From: Isotricha intestinalis
Taxonomy: Eukaryota; Ciliophora; Litostomatea; Vestibuliferida; Isotrichidae
Reading direction: 5' to 3'
DNA: 35,271 nucleotides
Assembly (NCBI GenBank): GCA_023807065.1
Contig: JAJJLU010000508.1
Location: 1-35,271, forward strand
Shown: positions 28,649-35,271 of the stretch, in pieces
Numbering within the stretch: the first letter of the stretch is position 1
Layout: each line of letters begins with the position of its first letter
The notes under the pieces: generated by a model
Seen by the model: the letters and a program-made list of their open reading frames with translations, nothing else
The model's database searches: none
Told to the model about the DNA's origin: nothing
Position numbers and translations under genes: made by a program

Positions 28649-30889
28649 ATGAGTACTTCAAGAAGAAGATCATTAAAATATTATGAAAATAAACATATTC
28701 AAAGTTTTTTAGAAAAAATAAAAAGTAATTTAGAAAATCAAGATAGATTAAAAAAATTATTAAATTCAGAAGAAGCATCATATATAGTTAAATTATTATT
28801 AGAAAAAAAATATAAAAGTAAAGATGAAGCTTTTATTTTAGAATTATATTTAACTCAATTAAAAAATTTTGCTGATTTATTAAAACAAGAAGAAGGAAAT
28901 GCAAATTTAGAATATATTTTAGGTAAATTAGTAAAAGATTTAATTCCAAAAAAAATAGATAAAAATTGTTTTTTAATGAGAATAGGAGAAATAGGAAAAG
29001 AATTTTTTATAACAATATCAGGAAAAGTAATAGTTTTAATTCCTAAATTATTTGATGTAGAAATGACAGATGCTCAATTTTTAAAACATTTAAATTTTTT
29101 ATATAGTTATCAAGAAGAATATTTATACAATAAAACAATAAAAGAAAATTTATCTAAAGTAAATATGAATTTTTCAGAAATTGAAAAACCTTTATCAAAT
29201 ATAGATTTAAATAATATTGAATATGAAACTTATTTATCAAAAATAAATTGTGAAAATATAAAATATGAATCAATATTAGATAATATTGATATAAATGATA
29301 AAAAAATAATTAAAAAACAAATATTTAAAATATATGGTTATTTCAAAGTCTGTGAATTAAGTAATGGTAGTTCATTTGGAGAAATTGCTTTAATTAATAT
29401 TAAAAATAAAAGAACTGCTTCAATTTTTGTTAAAGAAAATTCTCTTTTTGGAATTTTAACTAGTGATTCATATAATAAATGTATTAGAGTTCTACATGAG
29501 AATATTAAAAAAGATAATTTAAGTTATATACATAATACTTCTATTTTTAGAAATTTATCAGAAACTTTTTTTTTCGGGAAATTTTGGAATTGTTTTGTTG
29601 AAAGAAGAATTAATAAAAATAATTATGTTTTTAAACAAGGTTTTAACAGAGATGAAATTTATTTTATTAAATCTGGTGAAATTAAATTGGTTATAAATAA
29701 TTGTTCTTATGAATTAGTAAATCAATATATTTCAAATTTAACTGATAAAAAAGTAGTGACTTTAAATGATAATAAAAAAAAAATGAATGTATCAATTGCT
29801 TATTATAGAGAAGGAGAAGTTATTGGATTAGATGATTTAACTTATGATAATAAATTAATTTGTTCTGGAATTTGTATATCTGAAAAATTAGTATTTTTTG
29901 CTCTTAATATTAAATTTATTAATATTATTTTTAAAGGACATCCTTTTGCTTTAAATTATTATAAAAAAGTTGAAAAAAGAAAAAAAGATATTATTTGCCA
30001 AAGATTATTAAATATTAAAATGATTTTTGAAAATTCAATTCAAGGGAAATACATTAGAAATTCTTCTATTGAAGAAAAACAAATTGAAGAAATTCAAAGT
30101 TATTTTAATTATGATATAATTGAAAAAAAAGAAAAAAAACCTTCTAAATTAAAATTATTAACAAATTTGGATAAAATAAATTTTAATAATTTAGGAAATG
30201 ATAATAATAATAGTAATCCAAAAATACCATCTTTTAGGCATTATACATCAAAAATAAAAAATGCTTTATTGGTAAAAGAAAAAAAAATAAATATGAATAA
30301 AAATAATCAATCTGTGAGATATAATTTGTTAAACAATTATAAAAAAAATGAAAATAAAAATTTATCATCATTTGATAAATCAATAAATAATCATAGTAAT
30401 AGAATTTATAAATCCTTTACAAAAGAAATTGATTTTGATAATTTTCAGAATAAAAGTAAAAGTAAAAGTAAAAATAAAGATTCAAAGAAAATTATAAGGA
30501 AAAGAAATAAAAATAATGAATTATATACGCCTACATATAAATTAATGGATAAAGGAGTCATGAATATTGTTTTATATAATACTTCTAGACAAATTCCAAT
30601 ATCAAGGATTTCTTTAACTTCAAATTATTATGATGATTCTTCTCAAAATTTTAATTCTTGTGAATATGATAACAATAATATAAATGAAATATTAAAAAAA
30701 GAGAATTTTGATAATTTATTAAATAAAAAATCTTTTGGTAAAATAAGTAAAACAAGTACAAGAGAAACTTTTATATTAAGAAAAAAATCAAAAACAATAT
30801 ATGAAATAAAAAAAAATAATATCTTAAGTTTTCATCCAAAAATTAGAAAAAAAATTTCTTTTGATTTATTACCTTTTGATAATTTGTAG
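28649..30889 (+). CDS. Cyclic nucleotide-binding protein with two CNB domains, one degenerate
   Basis: A 746-residue protein with two cyclic-nucleotide-binding (cNMP) domains and no kinase or channel domain. Domain A starts near residue 90 (KKIDKNCFLMRIGEIGKEFF, ITISGKV) and is broken by an insertion of about 100 residues before its phosphate-binding cassette SFGEIALINIKNKRTASI. There Glu245 and Arg255 match the residues that bind the cyclic phosphate. Domain B covers about residues 295-430 (INKNNYVFKQGFNRDEIYFI, KSGEIKLV) but its cassette reads EGEVIGLDDLTYDNKLICSG. It lacks the Glu and Arg, so it probably does not bind cAMP. The N-terminus (MSTSRRRSLKYYEN) holds an RRRS phosphorylation-type motif. 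The last 280 residues are basic and low-complexity. The layout resembles PKA regulatory subunits, but no dimerisation domain is evident. Stop is TAG. Confidence 0.82.
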   Translation: MSTSRRRSLKYYENKHIQSFLEKIKSNLENQDRLKKLLNSEEASYIVKLLLEKKYKSKDEAFILELYLTQLKNFADLLKQEEGNANLEYILGKLVKDLIPKKIDKNCFLMRIGEIGKEFFITISGKVIVLIPKLFDVEMTDAQFLKHLNFLYSYQEEYLYNKTIKENLSKVNMNFSEIEKPLSNIDLNNIEYETYLSKINCENIKYESILDNIDINDKKIIKKQIFKIYGYFKVCELSNGSSFGEIALINIKNKRTASIFVKENSLFGILTSDSYNKCIRVLHENIKKDNLSYIHNTSIFRNLSETFFFGKFWNCFVERRINKNNYVFKQGFNRDEIYFIKSGEIKLVINNCSYELVNQYISNLTDKKVVTLNDNKKKMNVSIAYYREGEVIGLDDLTYDNKLICSGICISEKLVFFALNIKFINIIFKGHPFALNYYKKVEKRKKDIICQRLLNIKMIFENSIQGKYIRNSSIEEKQIEEIQSYFNYDIIEKKEKKPSKLKLLTNLDKINFNNLGNDNNNSNPKIPSFRHYTSKIKNALLVKEKKINMNKNNQSVRYNLLNNYKKNENKNLSSFDKSINNHSNRIYKSFTKEIDFDNFQNKSKSKSKNKDSKKIIRKRNKNNELYTPTYKLMDKGVMNIVLYNTSRQIPISRISLTSNYYDDSSQNFNSCEYDNNNINEILKKENFDNLLNKKSFGKISKTSTRETFILRKKSKTIYEIKKNNILSFHPKIRKKISFDLLPFDNL

Positions 30890-31588
30890 AAATATAGAGT
30901 TATTAGTATTAAATTATAATATATATATTTTTAAATATATAAGGTAATTAAATTTAAAGGTTAAAAAATAATTTTATAGAGAGTTATGTAAATTTTTTAA
31001 TTATTATTATTTCTATTAAAAATCAAAAATTTATTTGACATTAAAAAAAATATCTCCGAAATTAAATATCATTTTATATATTATTGGATAAGACAATTTC
31101 TATTTTTCATTTTGATTTAGTTTTTCAAATTTTTTATTGATTAATTTTTTGAAAAATAAATTTTAAACTTTATTTTGCCTTCCAAATAAAATATAAAAAT
31201 TAATTAAACTTTATTTAATTTAATAATATTTTATACATTGATTTTTTATTGATTTATTAAATTAAGAATTTTAATATAATAAAAGTAATTTGTACATTTT
31301 ATTAGATCCCAAGTCCGATTATTTAGAGGTAAAATATTTTTTAAAATTTCTTATTGTTTAAAACAATTATTTTATAACAATATTCCATTACAAAATTTTT
31401 TCTTTTGTTTAAAATATATATAAAAATAATTATTAATATAAAAATTAAATTTATTTCAAAAACACCCAACATTATTTTTTTAATAATAATATATTATAAA
31501 TAATTTACATAATATTTCTAAATTGAAAAATATAAATTATTATCCACTATTAACATTACCAAACACTAAATAAAGAAAATAAAAGAAA
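30890..31588. other. Intergenic, 700 bases, between convergent genes
   Basis: AT-rich with stops in all frames. A slightly richer patch at about 31304-31332 (GATCCCAAGTCCGATT) has no tRNA or other RNA fold I can recognise. Confidence 0.5.
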
Positions 31589-32827
31589 TTAATTTAAATG
31601 ACTTTCAATCTCTTTATTATATTCTCTAATAATATAATTAAAATCACTTTCTGTAAAATTAGAGTCAACATCTATATTACTTGTATTACCTTCCATACTT
31701 TCATTATTTTCTTTTTTATCAAAATTATTATTCTTACCAATTATTGTCTTATCTTTTGTAGAATCAGAATTTTGTAAATTACTTCTTAATTTAATACATT
31801 GTTCTTTTAACATAGAAACTAATTTTTTTAATTCATGATTTTTTTTCTTATATTTTCTTATAGAATTTTTATATATTTTTAATTGAAATTTTAATTTATC
31901 AATATATTCATCATTATCTCTATTTGATGCTTTTATTCCTTCAATAACATCAATTGATTTAATAGGAGTATACTTATTTAATAATTTAGAAAAATCTAAT
32001 TTAGGAACATTTTGTCCATAATCACTTATCTCTGTGGATAAGTATTTTTTATGTTTTATTTTTTCTGGAAAATTCATTAAAGGACTTTCTAAATTACTTA
32101 ATATACTTCCTTTTTCAGAACAATTATCTGACTCTTCACTACTAGTTAATATATAATTAAACATTTGAATATTTTCCATTTTATCTTTCACTCTTTTTTT
32201 CTTTTTCATATCTTGTATTTTTTGATTTAATTTTTCTATTTGTTTTTCCTGTTCTAATGATTTTTTCTTTTCAATATGAAGTAATTTTGAAAATTTATGT
32301 AATAATTCTCTTGTTTCAACTAATTCATTATTAATTTCTAAATTTACTTTATCTGGTTCACAAATTATAATCTCTTTTGCATTTGAAAAATCATCTTTAT
32401 AATATTTATTTAATTCTTTTTTTAACTGATATATTATATTTTCTTTTTCTTTTAATAAATTGTCATATTTAAATGTAGAAGTCTTTTCATTGTTTTCTAT
32501 TTCTTGTCTTTTAACTATTGAATCTTCTAAATCTTGTTGACATTTATATAATTTTTTTTCTAAATCAATCTTATCTTTATATAATTCTTCTAATTTTTTT
32601 GTTAATCTTTCATTTTCTTCTTTTAACTTTGTAAAAATTTTATTTTTTTTTTCATTCTTTTGTTCATTTATGTTCTTATATAATATTTCTTTATTTATAT
32701 CTAATGTAGTTTTAACATCTTTTAATTCATTTCTTAATAATTTATTTTCTTTCATATAATAATTTACTTTTTCTGCATATGATGACAATAATTTTTTTGC
32801 TGTTATAATATCAAATTGATTTTGCAT
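31589..32827 (-). CDS. Coiled-coil protein, 412 residues, function unknown
   Basis: ATG to TAA, 412 residues. Residues about 25-150 and 160-220 are strong coiled coils (KEENERLTKKLEELYKDKID, LEKKLYKCQQDLEDSIVKRQ, LEQEKQIEKLNQKIQDMKKK). A third helical segment lies near 295-345 (YIDKLKFQLKIYKNSIRKYK, KLVSMLKEQCIKLRSNL). Between them is an acidic Ser-rich loop (SSEESDNCSEKGSILSNLES). The N-terminus, FDIITAKKLLSSYAEKVNYY, is a possible short folded or amphipathic segment. No domain recognised; a structural or cytoskeletal role is plausible from the coiled coil alone. The neighbour 92 bases upstream on the same strand is also unrecognised and basic. Confidence 0.7.
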   Translation of the reverse strand: MQNQFDIITAKKLLSSYAEKVNYYMKENKLLRNELKDVKTTLDINKEILYKNINEQKNEKKNKIFTKLKEENERLTKKLEELYKDKIDLEKKLYKCQQDLEDSIVKRQEIENNEKTSTFKYDNLLKEKENIIYQLKKELNKYYKDDFSNAKEIIICEPDKVNLEINNELVETRELLHKFSKLLHIEKKKSLEQEKQIEKLNQKIQDMKKKKRVKDKMENIQMFNYILTSSEESDNCSEKGSILSNLESPLMNFPEKIKHKKYLSTEISDYGQNVPKLDFSKLLNKYTPIKSIDVIEGIKASNRDNDEYIDKLKFQLKIYKNSIRKYKKKNHELKKLVSMLKEQCIKLRSNLQNSDSTKDKTIIGKNNNFDKKENNESMEGNTSNIDVDSNFTESDFNYIIREYNKEIESHLN

Positions 32828-32919
32828 TTATATAAATAAATAAAGAACTTATTAAAAGGAAAAAAAAATATATAATATTATAATAATTTAAATTTAAATT
32901 ATATAAATTATTTGTTTCA

Positions 32920-33756
32920 TTATAATTTTAACTTATTTAAATTTCCTAATATTATTTTATAATCATCATCTGTTTCTATATTTAAATAAGATTTTTTATT
33001 TGAACCATTTGTATTTATATATGAATTAATTGTTGATATATTTTTTTCAATTTCTTTCTTATTTATTCTTTCTGAATAAAAACCATTTGATTTATCAATA
33101 TTTTCATTATTTTCTTTTTTTATTATTTTTGAAGAAAAAACATATTTTTTTTCTTTTTCATTAATAAAAGGATTTTTATTCCTGTAAGTAAAATTATTTT
33201 TTAAAAAAGCTTTTTTTTTAAAAGAATTATTATTTCTACTTAAATAATTTTTAAATAAAGTATTGACTCCATTATTCTTTTTATGATTATTTTGAGGATT
33301 CTTAAAAATATTAATATACTTTCCTTCAATTTTTTCTTTAACTTTATTTATATTTTTCCATATTTTGGAATTATTTCTTGTTAAATATTTACTTTTATTT
33401 TCAGTAATTGAAATCATATCATTTAAAGGATTATTTCTTTTAAAAGAACATAAAGAACTATTTCTGATTAATTTATTTGTATTAATTGAAGCTTTAGTAT
33501 AATTTTCAAGTAAATTATTTTTACTTCTCAAATTATTTTTAGGTGATATTGATATAATATTCATTTTGGACTTTAATTCAGCTTTAAATTCATTTTGTAA
33601 TTCATGTAATTTTAATATTGATTTACTTTTTGTAGAATCATAAGATAATACTCTTCTATGTGAAAAAGGTGAATTTGAGTTATGAGATTCATTTGTTATT
33701 TGAATATTTGAAAAATTTTTTCTTTTTGTTCTATTTTTAAGTAAAAATTTTTCCAT
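32920..33756 (-). CDS. Unrecognised 278-residue basic protein
   Basis: ATG to TAA, 278 residues, very rich in Asn, Lys and Ser. No domain recognised and no membrane segment. Motifs visible include the basic start MEKFLLKNRTKRKNF, HRRVLSYDSTKSKSILKL followed by a short helix (LHELQNEFKAELKSKMN), and a C-terminal DDYKIILGNLNKLKL helix. The many Ser/Thr in basic context suggest a phosphorylation substrate or a cytoskeleton-associated protein, but this is not shown. It lies between the coiled-coil gene and the GTPase gene, all on the minus strand. Confidence 0.65.
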   Translation of the reverse strand: MEKFLLKNRTKRKNFSNIQITNESHNSNSPFSHRRVLSYDSTKSKSILKLHELQNEFKAELKSKMNIISISPKNNLRSKNNLLENYTKASINTNKLIRNSSLCSFKRNNPLNDMISITENKSKYLTRNNSKIWKNINKVKEKIEGKYINIFKNPQNNHKKNNGVNTLFKNYLSRNNNSFKKKAFLKNNFTYRNKNPFINEKEKKYVFSSKIIKKENNENIDKSNGFYSERINKKEIEKNISTINSYINTNGSNKKSYLNIETDDDYKIILGNLNKLKL

Positions 33757-33918
33757 ATCTTTAAAATTTCTTGATTTACCTATCGTTAAAAACTAACAAT
33801 GAAATTAAAATAAAATAAAAATACATTTTGGAATTTATTTCTCATTACCATATTAATTTTTAAAATTTAAATTTTAAAAAAATTGAAAAAAAAATAAAAA
33901 ATTATTTATTAATATAAT

Positions 33919-34959
33919 TCATTCATTTATTTCATAATGTATTTTTCCTTCAATTATATCTCTTATTAAATGAATAGTCATTAATTTAATATCATTTATA
34001 TCATATTGAAATTTTATTGATAATTCCTTAAATAAATCATTAAGATTATTAATATTATTAAAATTATAAGTTTCCATAATTGTTTTTTTATCAACATAAT
34101 CAAAAAATTTTTCAATTAATTTTTGAGGTTCAGGTATTTGATCAATATCTTTATATTCCTTTGAAATAAATAAAGTATTGTTATCATCTTTTTCAAAAAT
34201 TGTTCCTGGAAGACTATCAATACCAAAATTTCCATCACTAAAATAAATAATTTTTTTAAGTGAATTAGCTTCATTTAATAATTGCATTGATTTTATAAAA
34301 GTATTTTTTCCCATATTAGGATAACCAATAATCCCAATATTAATACATTTAGAATTATTTCTTTTTTCTAAAATAATTTCCTTTAAATTTTCATATATCT
34401 CATTTACCTTTTCTCTTATATAAGATGATACTATTAAAACTTTATTATTTTCTTTTTTTAATAAATTAACTTTTTTATTTATAAATTCTTCAGAAAAAAT
34501 ATCAGCTTTTGATATAACTAAAATTAATATTTTATCTTTTTTAATTTCATTTTCTAATTTTTCACATCTTGTTCCTTTAATATTTCTAATATCAATAAAT
34601 TCTAAAATAATATCACTTCTTTTTATTAAATCTTCTAAATTTTTTTTATGTTCATTATTTGTTTTAGGAATAGTATATGGTTCAAAAAACTCATAAGGAA
34701 ATTGCTCATTATCATCTTCACATATTTCAGAATTATTTTCTTCATCAGAATTATATATTTCTTCTTCATATTCATTTTCACTTTCATCTTCTTCTTCTTC
34801 CTCTTCTTCAAATATATCTTTTTCTTCTCTTTTCTTTTTGAGAAAATATTTTTTATTTAAATAATATTCTTCTTCTTCTTCTTTATCTTGAAATAAATTA
34901 TTTCTCATTTTTCCTTTTGATACATTTTTATTTTGAAATGTATTCCCTTTTTCATTCAT
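33919..34959 (-). CDS. GNL3/nucleostemin-like circularly permuted GTPase
   Basis: A 346-residue protein. G motifs appear in the permuted order typical of YlqF/YawG GTPases. First comes the family block EFIDIRNIKGTRCEKLE (residues 120-136), equivalent to the DARDPLGxRC block of GNL3. Then SKAD as G4 (150-153), SSY in the G5 position, GYPNMGKNT as G1 (212-220), and DSLPG as G3 (248-252). The C-terminus ends in DIIEGKIHYEINE, the position and style of the NWxxGKIxYY block of GNL3. Several motif residues deviate: G4 has Ser for Asn, and G1 has GKNT rather than GKSS/T. A very acidic stretch covers residues 25-90. Family members act in nucleolar 60S ribosome assembly. The stop is TGA at 33919-33921, the only TGA terminator I read with confidence. 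I cannot separate GNL3, GNL3L and NUG1. Confidence 0.72.
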   Translation of the reverse strand: MNEKGNTFQNKNVSKGKMRNNLFQDKEEEEEYYLNKKYFLKKKREEKDIFEEEEEEEDESENEYEEEIYNSDEENNSEICEDDNEQFPYEFFEPYTIPKTNNEHKKNLEDLIKRSDIILEFIDIRNIKGTRCEKLENEIKKDKILILVISKADIFSEEFINKKVNLLKKENNKVLIVSSYIREKVNEIYENLKEIILEKRNNSKCINIGIIGYPNMGKNTFIKSMQLLNEANSLKKIIYFSDGNFGIDSLPGTIFEKDDNNTLFISKEYKDIDQIPEPQKLIEKFFDYVDKKTIMETYNFNNINNLNDLFKELSIKFQYDINDIKLMTIHLIRDIIEGKIHYEINE

Positions 34960-35271
34960 TTAAATTAATTTAAAAAATTAAAATTATTCAATATTATAAT
35001 AAATAAATATAAAATTTATATTTTTAACTATTTATATGAAAAATAGAAATAGAAATTTTTAACAAATAAAAATTGAGTATTTATTGTCTTTGAATATACC
35101 TTAATAATTTGTTTTGGAATATTGAAGATTGTACTTAATATTCTTCCATCATCCAATTTTATTATTTTAAATCCATTTTTATTTCAATTTATTTCTTTTT
35201 TTTTCTATATTTTTAAAATTAGAATTTTTTCATTTGAAAAAAATCTTTTATTTCATATATATTTAATCATG
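34960..35271. other. Right-end stretch, no gene supported
   Basis: AT-rich DNA upstream of the GTPase gene. A minus-strand frame at 35028-35183 (TAG at 35028-35030, open for 51 codons, with LDDGRILSTIFNIPKQIIK) reads like protein but lacks a start and follows a TGA. It could be an exon of a gene running off the right edge. No telomere is present at this end. Confidence 0.4.

Noticed and set aside
35028..35183. Open minus-strand frame with LDDGRILSTIFNIPKQIIK at the right edge
   Set aside because: Only 51 codons, no start codon, and an in-frame TGA just upstream. It may be an exon of a gene running off the window but cannot be supported here.
1..35271. tRNA, rRNA, snRNA, CRISPR arrays and transposase-like genes
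   Set aside because: Scanning by eye for tRNA B-box words, repeat-spacer arrays and conserved rRNA words found none. Small structured RNAs in AT-rich DNA cannot be excluded without covariance models.

Overview
This window reads as one end of a very AT-rich protist macronuclear-type chromosome. It opens at base 1 with a C-rich tandem repeat of period 7 (CCCCAAT), which looks like a telomere. Genes are packed on both strands with short spacers, and spliced introns are only about 30 bases long. Almost every gene ends in TAA or TAG and one ends in TGA, so all three universal stops appear to be in use and TAA/TAG are not read as Gln as in Tetrahymena or Paramecium. From memory, and not checked, CCCCAAT telomeres with a near-universal code fit rumen entodiniomorph (litostome) ciliates. 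Treat that assignment as an inference.

Left end (1-5.1 kb): telomere; an open frame that runs straight out of the telomere with no start codon (a headless gene); an unrecognised one-membrane-segment protein; and a convincing CLEC16A/GOP-1 homologue. 5.4-11.6 kb: a large Glu/Lys coiled-coil protein with low-complexity repeats, a TMEM208/SND2 ER protein, an AMPK beta subunit, then 1.3 kb of non-coding DNA. 11.6-14.7 kb: a chromatin-type PHD-DDT-WHIM-PHD protein of the BAZ/ACF1 class.

14.7-16.4 kb is the oddest stretch. A GC-rich block of about 270 bp looks like plant DNA. Next to it lies a minus-strand region that looks like a decayed gene. 16.4-18.6 kb: a PP2C phosphatase with two tiny introns, and an unrecognised basic protein. 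18.7-26 kb: unrecognised basic or Asn-rich proteins, an F-BAR-like protein, a PB1+ZZ protein, a split coiled-coil gene joined by a 29-nt intron, and a gene interrupted by one in-frame TAA. 26-35.3 kb: a MIF4G-like protein, a cyclic-nucleotide-binding protein with one intact and one degenerate site, two structural or unknown proteins, and a GNL3/nucleostemin-like circularly permuted GTPase.

The genes are not an operon or pathway. They are ordinary eukaryotic housekeeping and signalling functions: autophagy/endosome, ER targeting, energy sensing, chromatin, phosphatase and cAMP signalling, translation, and ribosome assembly. No CRISPR array, insertion sequence, tRNA or rRNA was seen. The items most worth a second look are the telomere cutting into a reading frame, the GC-rich foreign block with its decayed neighbour, the single in-frame TAA at 25768-25770, and the roughly 30-nt introns.
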